In this document: positions 8,239 to 18,407 of the stretch, piece by piece
Position numbering within the stretch: the stretch's first letter is position 1
How the letters are laid out: each line of letters begins with the position of its first letter
DNA from: Ochrovirga pacifica
Lineage (GTDB): Bacteria > Bacteroidota > Bacteroidia > Flavobacteriales > Flavobacteriaceae
Direction of reading: 5' to 3'
DNA: 64,000 nucleotides
NCBI RefSeq assembly: GCF_000220525.1
Contig: NZ_AFPK01000005.1
Location: 1-64,000 of the forward strand
Program-made: the position numbers and the translations under genes
The notes under the pieces: generated by a model
Seen by the model: the letters and a program-made list of their open reading frames with translations, nothing else
Told to the model about the DNA's origin: nothing
Databases searched by the model: none

Positions 8239-9495
8239 ATGTCATATTTATTTACCTCAGAGTCTGTATCAGAAGGACATCCTGATAAAATTGCAGATCA
8301 AATCTCAGATGCATTGATAGACCACTTTTTGGCCTATGATGTAGATTCAAAAGTAGCTTGTGAAACCTTAGTAACTACCGGACAAGTAGTCTTGGCTGGA
8401 GAAGTAAAATCTAAAGCGTACTTAGACGTACAACAAATTGCACGCGACACCATTAATAAAATTGGTTACACCAAAGGAGCATACCAATTTGACGGAAACT
8501 CTTGCGGTGTTTTGTCTGCCATTCACGAGCAATCTCAAGATATCAACCAAGGTGTAGATCGCGCAAGCAAAGAGGAACAAGGAGCAGGAGATCAAGGAAT
8601 GATGTTTGGTTACGCAACCAACGAAACAGAAAACTTTATGCCTTTGGCTTTAGAAATTTCTCATCGTTTGCTTAAAGAACTGGCTGCATTACGTAGAGAA
8701 AACAAAGAAATTACCTACCTACGCCCCGATGCAAAAGCACAGGTAACTTTGCAATATTCCGACGACAATCAACCAGAGAGAATTGATGCTATTGTGGTCT
8801 CTACACAACACGATGACTTTGACCAAGATGAAGTAATGTTGGCAAAAATTAAAGAAGATATTATCAATATTTTAATTCCACGTGTAAAAGCAAGTTTTAA
8901 CAATGAAATTCAAGCTTTGTTTGGGAATGATATTAAGTACCACATCAATCCCACAGGAAAATTTGTAATTGGAGGTCCACATGGTGATGCTGGATTGACA
9001 GGTCGTAAAATTATTGTGGACACGTATGGTGGTAAAGGTGCTCACGGAGGAGGTGCTTTTTCTGGTAAAGACCCAAGTAAAGTAGATAGATCAGCGGCTT
9101 ATGCTACTCGTCATATTGCCAAAAACTTAGTAGCCGCTGGACTTGCAGACGAAATTTTAGTTCAAGTTTCTTATGCCATCGGAGTGGTAGAACCTATGGG
9201 AATTTTTGTAAACACTTATGGTACTAGTAAAGTAGATTTAACAGATGGACAAATTGCTGAAATTGTAGCGTCTTTATTTGACATGAGACCAATTGCCATA
9301 GAGCGTAGGTTAAAACTAAGAAACCCTATTTATTCTGAAACAGCTGCTTACGGACATATGGGGCGTACACCCGAGGTAAAAACAGTAGTTTTTGAATCTC
9401 CGTACGAAGGAAAAAAAGAATTGGAAGTGGAGACTTTTACGTGGGAGAAATTAGATTATGTAGATAAAGTAAAAGAAGCTTTTAAACTATCGTAA
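8239..9495 (+). CDS. metK: S-adenosylmethionine synthetase
   Basis: Makes S-adenosylmethionine from methionine and ATP in the cytosol; 418 residues, normal family length. Clear motifs include [13 protein letters not shown] near residue 14, [12 protein letters not shown] near residue 116, and the glycine-rich loop [20 protein letters not shown] near residue 250. The start is [17 protein letters not shown], as in other Bacteroidota. A SAM-II-like leader precedes it and a strong terminator follows, so it is a single-gene unit with product feedback. It is divergent from metY, which places methionine synthesis and activation side by side. Confidence 0.98.
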   Translation: MSYLFTSESVSEGHPDKIADQISDALIDHFLAYDVDSKVACETLVTTGQVVLAGEVKSKAYLDVQQIARDTINKIGYTKGAYQFDGNSCGVLSAIHEQSQDINQGVDRASKEEQGAGDQGMMFGYATNETENFMPLALEISHRLLKELAALRRENKEITYLRPDAKAQVTLQYSDDNQPERIDAIVVSTQHDDFDQDEVMLAKIKEDIINILIPRVKASFNNEIQALFGNDIKYHINPTGKFVIGGPHGDAGLTGRKIIVDTYGGKGAHGGGAFSGKDPSKVDRSAAYATRHIAKNLVAAGLADEILVQVSYAIGVVEPMGIFVNTYGTSKVDLTDGQIAEIVASLFDMRPIAIERRLKLRNPIYSETAAYGHMGRTPEVKTVVFESPYEGKKELEVETFTWEKLDYVDKVKEAFKLS

Positions 9496-9517
9496 TTTTA
9501 TCAACCTCTATTATACC

Positions 9518-9552
9518 AAATCCCCTTAACCATTGGTTAAGGGGATTTTTTT
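9518..9552 (+). terminator. Terminator of metK
   Basis: AAATCCCCTTAACC pairs perfectly with GGTTAAGGGGATTT around a three-base loop, followed by a T run. It lies 23 bp after the metK stop. Confidence 0.95.
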
Positions 9553-9626
9553 ACATATAAAATAAAAAAAACAGATCAAAAACTCAAGCCTATTTTCTTA
9601 AAACAAAGAATTACAACAACTCTAAA

Positions 9627-9634
9627 TATATTTG
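9627..9634 (+). promoter_or_regulatory. Predicted -7 box for putA
   Basis: TATATTTG matches TAnnTTTG and lies 55 bp before the preferred ATG of the proline dehydrogenase gene. The -33 element is not clear. Confidence 0.55.
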
Positions 9635-9689
9635 TATAATACTATTGTCTTTTTGTCTTTTTCATTCCTATTTTCTAATTTAATTGGAT

Positions 9690-12600
9690 ATGAAGAAACA
9701 GACACAAAACACCCTAGAAATTGCAGAAAAACTGCAAAATCGATCAAAAACCAGTGAGAAAAACCCATTCTCAGATCGATTAAAGACTATTATCGAAGTT
9801 CCAGAATCCAAGTTTTTTTTAATCCAAATGATGGATGTAGCCTTTCGGTCTAAAAACTATAAAAAAGTGGCAGACCATGTTATTCATCTATTAAAAACCC
9901 ACAAAAACTATCAGGCATTATTTACTCCTGTAGAAAACTTGCTGTTAAAGACGTTTACCGTGGTAGGAAAAATTATCCCCTCACTTAGCGTTTCTATCAT
10001 GCTAAAAAAAATTCAGGCTACCTCTAGTGATGTCGTCTTTTTTATTAACAGTCCAAAGTTCAAAAAACACGCAACCAAAAGACAAGAGCAAGACATTACC
10101 CTGAACATAAATCTTATTGGAGAGGCTTTAATTGGAGAAGATGAAGCTCAAAAACGTATTTTAGGCTATCTATCTTTACTTAACCGAAAAGATGTAAACT
10201 ATATTTCTATTAAAATCTCAACCATTTTCTCTCAAATTTCCTCTTTAGCCCATCAAGATACAGTTGACAAGTTAACAGACAGGCTTTGTATGTTTTATGA
10301 TGAAGTTTTAAAAATTGAAAAAGAAACAGGCGTTCAGAAATTTGTAAATCTAGATATGGAGGAGTATAAAGATTTAGAAATTACGTTTGCAGTCTTTATC
10401 AAAACCTTATCCTTGCCTAAATACAAAAAAATAAGAGCGGGAATTGTACTACAAGCATACATCCCAGAAATGATACACTACTACAGAAAACTTTTAAAAT
10501 GGGCAACCGAAAGAGTGCATAATGGAGGTTCTTCTGTTAAAGTACGATTGGTAAAAGGAGCGAACATGGAAATGGAGCTAACCGAAGCTTCTTTAGAGGA
10601 TTGGCCATTAGCAACCTATAACGTAAAAACAGAAACCGATGCTAACTACAAAAAGATTTTATCTGAAATGCTAACTCCAGAAGCAGCTAGAATGGTGAAT
10701 GTAGGGGTGGCCTCACACAATATTTTTGACATTGCTTTTGCATTGAACTTAGTAAAAGAACATCGACTTGAAGACTGCGTAGATTTTGAAATGCTAGAAG
10801 GAATGTCTAACCAATTAGTAGACAACTTACTTGCCGAAAAAGTACACCTACTACTCTACACACCCACTGTTAAAGAAAACCAATACAACGCAGCCATTGC
10901 TTATTTGGTTAGAAGGTTGGACGAAGGGACTCAAAAAGGTAACTTTTTAAAAGAAGGATATGATTTAAAATTCGGTTCTGAAAAATGGAAGCAACTGCAA
11001 AATGAGTTTTTAAAATCTGTAGATTTGATAGATACTGTACAAACAAACCCCAATAGAATTCAGAATAGAAATACGCAGCAGCCCAATACCATTATGACTG
11101 GTTTTGAAAACGTTCCTAACACAGACTGGAACTTACCCCAAAACATTGCTTGGGCAGAACAAATTAGAACCAATTGGGAAACTCCAGAAAACATTATTGG
11201 AAATACCATTCCCGTTGTAGGAGATTTGGAAAACAACGAACGTTATACCATTAAAATAAACAACTGGTCGGGAACTCCTCCATGGAGTTATGAAATGGCT
11301 ACTAGAGAAGATTATCAAAAAGCTATAGAAACAGAAAGCCCATGGCAAGATTTTGATGTAAACAAGCGAGTAAACCTCTTAAAGAAAGCTGCAATCGAAA
11401 TAGAAAAGAAGAGAGCAGACTTAATTGGTGTAGCTGTAGCAGAATTAGGAAAAACAGTAAAAGAAGTAGATGTAGAAGTTTCTGAAGCAATTGATTTTGC
11501 TAACTTTTATGCGGAAAGCAGCTTAGAAATTGCACAAGACTTTACAACCATTGACAAGGGTATAAACCTTGTTCTATCTCCTTGGAACTTTCCTATAGCT
11601 ATTCCCATAGGTGGTGCGTTAGCCTCTTTAGCAGCTGGTAAAAAAGTAATTCTAAAACCATCAACCAACGCTGCTGCCTGTGCATACCTAACCTGCAAAT
11701 GTCTTTGGGAAGCTGGAATTCCTAAAAATGCTTTGTATTTTTTACCTTGCGAAGAAAATATTCTTGATGACTTTTTAAGCACAGGAAATATTTTTGATGC
11801 TGTTATTTTAACAGGAGGTACAGAAACAGCTCACTTTTTATTAGAAAGAAATCCACAACTAAATTTATACGCAGAAACAGGAGGAAAAAACAGCACCATT
11901 GTTACCAGTTTGGCTGACAAAGAACAAGCCTGCGTGAACGTGGTACAATCAGCTTTTGGAAATGCAGGACAAAAATGTTCGGCAACTTCTTTACTAATTT
12001 TACCAGAAGATGTATTTAACGATGATGAGTTCCAATATCTTTTAAAGGATGCCACACTAAGCAAAGCTTTTGGAAATCCTTGGGATTTTTCAACAGAAAT
12101 TGGACCACTTGCTGTACCTATTTCAGAAAAACTAAAGCATGTTATCCAAAACACACCAGATCATAAATGGCTTGTAAAACCAAGACTGAATGGTAATCAT
12201 ATGTTATCTCCTGGAATTATTTGGGATGTTAGCACAGAAGATTATTCTTATCAAAATGAATTGTTTGGTCCTATTTTGTCTGTAATAAAAGCCAAAAATC
12301 TAGAAGATGCTGTAACTATTGCCAACGGTGTTGATTACGGGTTAACTGCTGGTATAGAATCTTTAGATGACAATGAAATTGACTATTGGAACCAACGTAT
12401 TGAAGCAGGTAATAAATACGTAAACCGATCAACTACAGGAGCCATTGTACAGAGACAACCTTTTGGTGGAATTAAGGCTTCGTGTTTTGGATTTGGAATG
12501 AAAGCTGGTGGAATTAACTATGTATTACAATTTACAAACATTCAATCTAAAACCACAAACTGGAAAGAAAATTATCAATATTGGTACAACAATCTGTTTG

Positions 12601-13013
12601 GCAAAAAGATAGATTACGTAAACCTTCGTGGTCAGTACAACATTTGCAGCTACACAACCTATAAAGAAATTCTACTACTGTATGATGTACATACACCTCA
12701 AAAACACATAGACAAAGTAGAATATATTGCAGAATTTCTAAACATTCCTTTGATTAAAGATACTTGTGGAAATGCATTAAAACATCACCCAAAAGATTTT
12801 ACCTGTGTTCGTGCTTTGGGTACATTGTCCGATCATTTCTTAATTCGATGTCATCAGAATGCAATTCCTATATACGATGCAGAACCTAGAAATAGTGGTA
12901 GAATAGAGCTACTTAATTATTTAATCGAACAAAGCTATTCTCACAATTATCATCGTTACGGAAATTTAATGGGAGTTGCATACAACGCCAATGAAAAACC
13001 TAAGGTTTATTAA
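9690..13013 (+). CDS. putA: Bifunctional proline dehydrogenase / glutamate semialdehyde dehydrogenase (PutA-like)
   Basis: Oxidises proline to P5C with FAD and then to glutamate with NAD. The ATG at 9690 gives 1107 residues; a TTG two codons upstream is also in frame. The proline dehydrogenase domain spans about 60-450, with VRLVKGANMEMELTEASLE near 285. The aldehyde dehydrogenase domain spans about 515-965, with Glu729 in LYAETGGKNS and catalytic Cys763 in GQKCSAT. A further 140-residue tail of unknown role follows. There is no N-terminal ribbon-helix-helix domain, so it should lack the DNA-binding autoregulation of enterobacterial PutA. It is followed 14 bp later by a small exported protein gene and probably co-transcribed with it. 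Confidence 0.93.
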   Translation: MKKQTQNTLEIAEKLQNRSKTSEKNPFSDRLKTIIEVPESKFFLIQMMDVAFRSKNYKKVADHVIHLLKTHKNYQALFTPVENLLLKTFTVVGKIIPSLSVSIMLKKIQATSSDVVFFINSPKFKKHATKRQEQDITLNINLIGEALIGEDEAQKRILGYLSLLNRKDVNYISIKISTIFSQISSLAHQDTVDKLTDRLCMFYDEVLKIEKETGVQKFVNLDMEEYKDLEITFAVFIKTLSLPKYKKIRAGIVLQAYIPEMIHYYRKLLKWATERVHNGGSSVKVRLVKGANMEMELTEASLEDWPLATYNVKTETDANYKKILSEMLTPEAARMVNVGVASHNIFDIAFALNLVKEHRLEDCVDFEMLEGMSNQLVDNLLAEKVHLLLYTPTVKENQYNAAIAYLVRRLDEGTQKGNFLKEGYDLKFGSEKWKQLQNEFLKSVDLIDTVQTNPNRIQNRNTQQPNTIMTGFENVPNTDWNLPQNIAWAEQIRTNWETPENIIGNTIPVVGDLENNERYTIKINNWSGTPPWSYEMATREDYQKAIETESPWQDFDVNKRVNLLKKAAIEIEKKRADLIGVAVAELGKTVKEVDVEVSEAIDFANFYAESSLEIAQDFTTIDKGINLVLSPWNFPIAIPIGGALASLAAGKKVILKPSTNAAACAYLTCKCLWEAGIPKNALYFLPCEENILDDFLSTGNIFDAVILTGGTETAHFLLERNPQLNLYAETGGKNSTIVTSLADKEQACVNVVQSAFGNAGQKCSATSLLILPEDVFNDDEFQYLLKDATLSKAFGNPWDFSTEIGPLAVPISEKLKHVIQNTPDHKWLVKPRLNGNHMLSPGIIWDVSTEDYSYQNELFGPILSVIKAKNLEDAVTIANGVDYGLTAGIESLDDNEIDYWNQRIEAGNKYVNRSTTGAIVQRQPFGGIKASCFGFGMKAGGINYVLQFTNIQSKTTNWKENYQYWYNNLFGKKIDYVNLRGQYNICSYTTYKEILLLYDVHTPQKHIDKVEYIAEFLNIPLIKDTCGNALKHHPKDFTCVRALGTLSDHFLIRCHQNAIPIYDAEPRNSGRIELLNYLIEQSYSHNYHRYGNLMGVAYNANEKPKVY

Positions 13014-13027
13014 CTTATTTTTACTTC

Positions 13028-13741
13028 ATGAAAATGTTTTTGTTTTGGGTATTGGTTACCGTTTCTTCATTTAGTCAAGAGTTGCTAAAAAAAGAAGTAT
13101 CTAATTTTGTAGGTGTAGATGTTTTTGAAAATTTTTACTACCTAAAAAATAACACCTTATACAAAAGCAGTTTGGAAAACAATTACCAAAACCTGAATTA
13201 CGGAAAACCTGATGTTATAGACATTAGCAACCCTATGCAGGTTTTGGTATTTTATCAAAACTTTAATACTGTCGTTTTTTTAGACAATCATCTAAACTAC
13301 ATTTCCGAAGTTCCAGTTCCTTTTGGTGTGAGCTTGATTGCTAATGCTGGTAAAGATAAATTGTGGCTGTACAACAAACTCCAATCTACGTTAAGCATTT
13401 ATAATTACTATACAAAAAAAACAAGCAATACTTCTTTGCCCAACGTAAAAAATACAACAAAGCTAAGTTCCGATTTAAACTCGGCCTATATTCTTGACAA
13501 AAACAATATTTGGAGTCGTTATAATTTTTTAGCTCAAAAACAAGAAGCAAAACAAGTTAAGCAACAACTTCTCTCTATCTCTTTGCGAAATTTGTATGCT
13601 ATAAATCAACAACAATTATGGTTTCAAGACAATATGGTTCTAAAATTACCTACTGCTGTTTCTGCTTTTGAAGTTGTTAACAATCAATGTTATTATTTAT
13701 CCGAGAATGCTATTTACCGCATTACGATTGCTAAAAATTAA
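13028..13741 (+). CDS. Exported hypothetical protein, beta-propeller-like
   Basis: Protein of 237 residues with an N-terminal signal peptide (about 17 residues, ending near SFSQE) and no lipobox cysteine. The mature part is a series of short strand-rich repeats with aromatic and Asn/Asp turns, such as NFYYLKNNTLYKS and LYAINQQQLWFQDN. This pattern suggests a beta-propeller, but no named family is recognised. It starts 14 bp after putA and ends 29 bp before the deoxynucleoside kinase gene. The three probably form one transcript ending at the hairpin near 14408-14450. There is no evidence for a role in either neighbouring pathway. Confidence 0.7.
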   Translation: MKMFLFWVLVTVSSFSQELLKKEVSNFVGVDVFENFYYLKNNTLYKSSLENNYQNLNYGKPDVIDISNPMQVLVFYQNFNTVVFLDNHLNYISEVPVPFGVSLIANAGKDKLWLYNKLQSTLSIYNYYTKKTSNTSLPNVKNTTKLSSDLNSAYILDKNNIWSRYNFLAQKQEAKQVKQQLLSISLRNLYAINQQQLWFQDNMVLKLPTAVSAFEVVNNQCYYLSENAIYRITIAKN

Positions 13742-13770
13742 CTAATTTTAACTACAAAACATTTAGAGCA

Positions 13771-14385
13771 ATGCACATAGCCATCGCAGGAAACATTGGA
13801 GCAGGAAAAACAACCTTAACTAAATTATTAGCAAAGCATTACAAATGGGATGCGCATTTTGAAAGTGTAGAAGACAATCCCTATTTGGATGATTTTTACA
13901 ACGAAATGGAGCGTTGGTCTTTTAACCTACAGGTTTATTTTTTAAACAGTCGTTTTGAACAGATTTTAAAAATTCAGCAAAGTGGTAAAGACATTATTCA
14001 GGATAGAACTATTTATGAAGATGCCAAAATTTTTGCCCCCAACTTATTTTCCATGGGTTTGCTAACCAATAGAGATTTTAACAATTACAATAAATTGTTT
14101 GAATTGATGGAAAACCTTGTTACACCACCCGATTTGTTAATTTACTTAAGAGCCGACATTAAAACTTTGGTAGGACAAATTCACAAAAGGGGAAGAGAAT
14201 ACGAAAGTTCTATTAATATTGACTATTTAAGCAGACTAAACGAACGTTACGAGGCTTGGATTACCACTTACGATAAAGGAAAAAAATTAATTATAGAAGT
14301 AGACCATCTTGATTATGTTTCTAACCCTGAAGATTTAGGAATTATTATCGATAAAATTGATGCTCAGATACACGGGCTATTCTAG
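13771..14385 (+). CDS. Deoxynucleoside kinase
   Basis: Protein of 204 residues that would phosphorylate a deoxynucleoside at the 5' position, feeding dNTP salvage. The P-loop GNIGAGKTTLTKLL is at residues 7-20. A substrate-binding ERW-like motif (MERWSFNLQ) lies near residue 48, the DRTIYED motif near 75, and the lid region RGREYESSI near 143. Size and motif order match the dNK/dGK family of Bacteroidota. The substrate base cannot be read from the sequence. It is the last gene before a strong terminator. Confidence 0.92.
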   Translation: MHIAIAGNIGAGKTTLTKLLAKHYKWDAHFESVEDNPYLDDFYNEMERWSFNLQVYFLNSRFEQILKIQQSGKDIIQDRTIYEDAKIFAPNLFSMGLLTNRDFNNYNKLFELMENLVTPPDLLIYLRADIKTLVGQIHKRGREYESSINIDYLSRLNERYEAWITTYDKGKKLIIEVDHLDYVSNPEDLGIIIDKIDAQIHGLF

Positions 14386-14407
14386 TTTGTATTTTTCAAA
14401 AACTAAA

Positions 14408-14450
14408 AAACTCATCAAACGGACTGTATATTGTTTGATGAGTTTTTTTT
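14408..14450 (+). terminator. Terminator after deoxynucleoside kinase gene
   Basis: AAACTCATCAAAC pairs with GTTTGATGAGTTT across an 11-12 base loop and is followed by a run of T. It closes the putA-side operon and lies just ahead of the convergent pyrophosphatase gene. Confidence 0.92.
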
Positions 14451-14470
14451 ATGTACATGATTTGTTTTGT

Positions 14471-15385
14471 TTATAACACAGGAATAATTTGTTTTTTTCT
14501 TGAAACTATTCCCGGCAAAATCACCAAATCACTAGTTACATTTGCGTTAAACTTAGAAGTTGCTACCAATTTTACAGCTTCATTAGGCACAAACAAAGTT
14601 GCTTGTTCTTTTAAAATATCAATTACAAACAGCAAAATTTCATCAACACCATCTTGTACTTTTACATCTTCAATGGTTGTAAAAATACTTTCTTTTCTTT
14701 CTAAGACAATGTTTGGAGCAGTTGTTTCTAAGACAGAAACTCTGTATTTAATACCACTAGCTTCATAAATTTTACTATCCATTTTAATCAACTCTTCATC
14801 AGAAAATTCAGAAACATCCGATTTTGCTTCAAACATCTGCGTAGCATATTGATGAATATCCAACTCCAATTTATGAGCCAAATGTTCAGCCATCGCTTTG
14901 TCATCTTCTGTGGTAGTTGGACTACGGAATTCTAATGTATCAGAAATAATACAAGACAACATCAACCCTGCAATTTCGTTTGGTAAATCCGAAACCTCAT
15001 CAACCCCCATCATTAAATACATTACAGAAGCTGTAGATGCCAACGGCTTTATGGTAATATCTATAGGAGCTGGTGTTTGGATTCCTCCAATCAATTTATG
15101 ATGGTCAATAATTTGTACTACTCCTGTTTGGTTGATATTTTCAAACAACTCATCTGGATTATTGGTATCTACAATTACCACTTCATCTTCTTCACTTACG
15201 GAGGTTAACAATTCAGGAACCTCAAACCCCCAATGCTTTAAAACAAACAAGGCTTCTGTATTAGGAGTTCCCAAAACATAAGGAGTTGCCTCTATTCCTT
15301 GCTGATTTAAATACCAAGCCCACACTATAGCCGAAGCAGTTGCATCGGTGTCTGGCGATCTGTGTCCAAAAACTTTTAATGCCAT
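14471..15385 (-). CDS. ppaC: Manganese-dependent inorganic pyrophosphatase
   Basis: Cytosolic family II pyrophosphatase (DHH superfamily), 304 residues. It hydrolyses pyrophosphate made by polymer synthesis and activation reactions. The N-terminus has FGHRSPDTDATASAI with metal ligands His and the two Asp. The DHH motif is in QIIDHHKLIGG near residue 95, and a second Asp motif VDTNN lies near residue 73. The C-terminal DHHA2 domain ends with PGIVSRKKQIIP, where the basic cluster binds substrate. It is transcribed alone, convergent with the kinase gene and downstream of pdhB, from which it is separated by a terminator. Confidence 0.95.
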   Translation of the reverse strand: MALKVFGHRSPDTDATASAIVWAWYLNQQGIEATPYVLGTPNTEALFVLKHWGFEVPELLTSVSEEDEVVIVDTNNPDELFENINQTGVVQIIDHHKLIGGIQTPAPIDITIKPLASTASVMYLMMGVDEVSDLPNEIAGLMLSCIISDTLEFRSPTTTEDDKAMAEHLAHKLELDIHQYATQMFEAKSDVSEFSDEELIKMDSKIYEASGIKYRVSVLETTAPNIVLERKESIFTTIEDVKVQDGVDEILLFVIDILKEQATLFVPNEAVKLVATSKFNANVTSDLVILPGIVSRKKQIIPVL

Positions 15386-15468
15386 TTTTTTAATTTTATT
15401 TATTATTTTATACCCTTTAAAAACTAAAATACATTTAGGATGTTAAAACCAATTAACACTCTAAAATA

Positions 15469-15502
15469 AAAATTCCTTTCTCATAAATAAGAAAGGAATT
15501 TA
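15469..15502 (-). terminator. Terminator of pdhB
   Basis: A 12-bp stem (AAATTCCTTTCT with AGAAAGGAATTT) with an eight-base loop, followed on the minus strand by a T-rich stretch. It lies 24 bp after the pdhB stop codon. Confidence 0.88.
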
Positions 15503-15525
15503 TATATAAATTTCATGTAATGCAA

Positions 15526-16509
15526 TTACTTTGTTACGTACAAAGCTGCTTTTACTGCATCAATTACATCTTGTGCATTTGGCAACCATTCTTCCATTAA
15601 TACTGGAGAATATGCTGCTGGCGTATCTGCCGTATTAATTCTTTGGATAGGTGCATCTAAATAATCAAAAGCTTGTTCTTGTACTCTATATGCAATTTCA
15701 GTTGCTACAGAACCAAAAGGCCATGCTTCTTCTAAAATTACCAAACGGTTGGTTTTCTTTACCGATTCTATAATAGCTTTGGTATCCATTGGTCTAACGG
15801 TACGTAGATCTATAATTTCGATTGAAATTCCTTCTTTTTCTAAAGTCTCTGCAGCTTTGTAAGCTTCTTTTATAATTTTACCAAACGAAACTACAGTAAC
15901 ATCTGTTCCTTTTCTTTTGATGTCGGCAACTCCTAAAGGAATAATGTATTCTCCTTCTGGAACCTCACCTTTATCACCATACATTTGCTCAGACTCCATA
16001 AAGATTACAGGATCGTCATCTCTAATTGCAGCTTTTAACAAACCTTTTGCATCATAAGGATTAGAAGGCACCACTACTTTTAAACCTGGTGTATTTGCAA
16101 ACCAGTTTTCAAAAGCCTGAGAGTGAGTAGCCCCTAACTGACCTGCAGAAGCTGTAGGACCTCTAAATACGATAGGACACTTAAATTGTCCTCCTGACAT
16201 TTGTCTTATTTTAGCGGCATTATTGATAATCTGATCGATACCTACCAAAGCAAAGTTAAAAGTCATATACTCTACAATAGGTCTGTTACCTGTCATGGTA
16301 GATCCTACAGCAATCCCTCCAAAACCTAACTCGGCAATAGGAGCATCAATTACTCTTTTAGGACCAAACTCATCTAACATCCCTTTAGATGCTTTATAAG
16401 CACCGTTGTATTCAGCTACTTCTTCACCAATTAAATAAATGCTTTCGTCAGCACGCATTTCTTCGCTCATGGCTTCACATACTGCTTCTCTAAACTGTAT
16501 CGTTTTCAT
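15526..16509 (-). CDS. pdhB: Pyruvate dehydrogenase E1 component, beta subunit
   Basis: The beta half of the thiamin-dependent E1 heterotetramer that decarboxylates pyruvate for acetyl-CoA synthesis; 327 residues, full length. The N-terminus MKTIQFREAVCEAM and the GEEVAEYNGAYKASKGM segment are typical of E1-beta, as are RGPTASAGQLGATHSQ and the C-terminal LEEAWPFGSVATE. No alpha subunit or E2 gene lies beside it, so the complex is encoded at separate loci. It has its own promoter box and terminator and is divergent from the ETF genes. A branched-chain 2-oxoacid E1-beta would look similar; the tight PdhB pattern favours pyruvate. Confidence 0.92.
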   Translation of the reverse strand: MKTIQFREAVCEAMSEEMRADESIYLIGEEVAEYNGAYKASKGMLDEFGPKRVIDAPIAELGFGGIAVGSTMTGNRPIVEYMTFNFALVGIDQIINNAAKIRQMSGGQFKCPIVFRGPTASAGQLGATHSQAFENWFANTPGLKVVVPSNPYDAKGLLKAAIRDDDPVIFMESEQMYGDKGEVPEGEYIIPLGVADIKRKGTDVTVVSFGKIIKEAYKAAETLEKEGISIEIIDLRTVRPMDTKAIIESVKKTNRLVILEEAWPFGSVATEIAYRVQEQAFDYLDAPIQRINTADTPAAYSPVLMEEWLPNAQDVIDAVKAALYVTK

Positions 16510-16534
16510 GTATTTGATTTTGACTAAATATGGA

Positions 16535-16542
16535 CAAAAATA
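16535..16542 (-). promoter_or_regulatory. Predicted -7 box for pdhB
   Basis: Minus-strand TATTTTTG matches TAnnTTTG, 25 bp upstream of the pdhB start. Confidence 0.5.
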
Positions 16543-16652
16543 ACAAAATCACTTCCATTTTTTCTATTATTAAAAATAAATTATTTGTAAAATTTGATTT
16601 ACTTTAGCTTTTGCTTATTTTTAATTTTTAAGAAACATTTAATTTTCTCAAT

Positions 16653-17399
16653 ATGAAGATATTAGTATGCATCAGTCATGTTCCCGACACGACTTCCAAA
16701 ATAAATTTTAACAACGAATTGACTGAATTTGACACCAACGGTGTACAGTTTGTTATAAATCCATACGATGAGTTTGCTTTGACAAGAGCAATTTGGTTTC
16801 AAGAAAAACAAGGAGCAAAAGTTACAGTTGTTCACGTGGGTGATGCTAGTACAGAACCTACTTTAAGAAAATGTTTGGCTATTGGTGCCGACGATGCTAT
16901 TCGTATAGATGCTGTACCAACAGATGGTTTTTTTGTTGCACAACAACTTGCTGAAATTTATAAACAAGGTGAGTACGATTTGATTTTAACTGGTAAAGAG
17001 TCTATTGATTACAACGGAGCAATGGTTCCAGGTTTGTTGGCTTCTTTCTTAGATATTGACTTTGTAAATGCTTGTATTAGTTTAGAAATTGACGGAACAA
17101 CAGCAACTGCTGAAACCGAAATCGACGGTGGTACCGAAACTTTTACTGCAAATTTACCTTTAGTCGTAGCTGGTCAGAAAGGATTGGTAGAAGAAAAAGA
17201 CTTAAAAATTCCGAATATGAGAGGAATTATGATGGCTCGTAAAAAACCGTTATCTATTGTAGCCCCTGTAGAAGCTACTGCTGTAACAGAAATTGAACGT
17301 TTTGAAAAACCTGCTCAGAAAGCTGCTTGTAAAATGATAGATGCCAATGATGTAGACCAATTAATTGAGCTATTACACAACGAAGCTAAAGTAATTTAA
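16653..17399 (+). CDS. etfB: Electron transfer flavoprotein, beta subunit
   Basis: Protein of 248 residues starting MKILVCISHVPDTTSK, the usual beginning of ETF-beta. With the alpha subunit it carries electrons from acyl-CoA dehydrogenases to the quinone pool and binds AMP. The NPYDEFALTRA motif near residue 42 and LTGKESIDYNGAMVPG near residue 110 are characteristic. It lies 38 bp ahead of etfA on the same strand, the normal two-gene arrangement. It is divergent from pdhB, and the 143-bp gap holds both promoters. Confidence 0.96.
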   Translation: MKILVCISHVPDTTSKINFNNELTEFDTNGVQFVINPYDEFALTRAIWFQEKQGAKVTVVHVGDASTEPTLRKCLAIGADDAIRIDAVPTDGFFVAQQLAEIYKQGEYDLILTGKESIDYNGAMVPGLLASFLDIDFVNACISLEIDGTTATAETEIDGGTETFTANLPLVVAGQKGLVEEKDLKIPNMRGIMMARKKPLSIVAPVEATAVTEIERFEKPAQKAACKMIDANDVDQLIELLHNEAKVI

Positions 17400-17437
17400 A
17401 AACCTTGCTTTTAATAAAGCCTTAAAAACACACAACT

Positions 17438-18391
17438 ATGTCAGTACTTGTATTCGCAGACACCAGTGAAGGAATCTATAAAAAATCAACTTTAGAAACG
17501 GTATCTTATGCCAAAGCAATCTCTGATCTTCTAGGATCAGAATTAGTTGCAGTTTCTATGAACGCTACCGATAATACAGCATTGCAAAACTACGGAGCAA
17601 ACCAAATAGTAAATGTTCAATCAGCATCTCTAAATAACAAACAATACGCTGCCACTTTAACTCAAATTGCAAAAGAAAAAAACAGCACCGTTGTTGTGCT
17701 AGGAAACAATGCAATAGGGAATAGTGTTGCTCCATTAATTGCAGCTCAATTAAAAGCTGGGTACACATCCAATGTTGTAGCTGTCCCTATCAACACAGCT
17801 CCTTTTACGGTGGTAAGAAAAAACTTTTCAGGTAAAGCATTTGGTCAGACTCAAATTTTATCCGAGGTAAAGGTTATTGGTTTGGCTAAAAACTCTTTTG
17901 GAATTGTAGAAAAACCAACAACTGCGACTGTAACAGATTTCCAAGCAACGGAAACTAATACTACATTAGCATCAGTTTCTGTCGATAAAAATTCAGGAAA
18001 AATTGCCATTGCCGATGCCGATATTGTTGTATCTGGAGGACGTGGACTAAAAGAAGCTAGTAATTTTTCTCTCATCGAAGATTTGGCAGAGGTATTAGGA
18101 GCAGCAACCGCATGTTCTAAACCTGTATCAGATATGGGATGGAGACCGCACTCTGAACACGTTGGACAAACAGGAAAACCAGTAGCGGCCAACTTGTATA
18201 TAGCAGTTGCTATTTCTGGAGCTATTCAGCACTTGGCAGGAGTCAACGCATCCAAAACTAAAGTAGTTATTAATACAGACCCTGAAGCTCCATTTTTTAA
18301 AGCAGCCGATTATGGTATTGTAGGTGATGCCTTTGAAGTAGTCCCTAAATTGATTGAAAAATTAAAAGCATTTAAAGCAGAAAATGCTTAA
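17438..18391 (+). CDS. etfA: Electron transfer flavoprotein, alpha subunit
   Basis: FAD-binding partner of EtfB, 317 residues. The C-terminal FAD domain is clear: VSGGRGLKEASNFSLIEDLA at about 195-215, then SEHVGQTGKPVAANLYIAVA and the final INTDPEAPFFKAADYGIVGD. The N-terminal domain is the usual variable Rossmann-like part. It is translated from the same transcript as etfB and followed 16 bp later by a DUF151 gene, which may share the transcript to the terminator at 19065-19098. Confidence 0.96.
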   Translation: MSVLVFADTSEGIYKKSTLETVSYAKAISDLLGSELVAVSMNATDNTALQNYGANQIVNVQSASLNNKQYAATLTQIAKEKNSTVVVLGNNAIGNSVAPLIAAQLKAGYTSNVVAVPINTAPFTVVRKNFSGKAFGQTQILSEVKVIGLAKNSFGIVEKPTTATVTDFQATETNTTLASVSVDKNSGKIAIADADIVVSGGRGLKEASNFSLIEDLAEVLGAATACSKPVSDMGWRPHSEHVGQTGKPVAANLYIAVAISGAIQHLAGVNASKTKVVINTDPEAPFFKAADYGIVGDAFEVVPKLIEKLKAFKAENA

Positions 18392-18407
18392 CACGTAAAC
18401 AAACAGA

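Noticed and set aside
9684..9689. TTG start two codons before putA
   Set aside because: An ATG follows at 9690 with nothing favouring the TTG. The same reasoning was used for the TTG at 28968.
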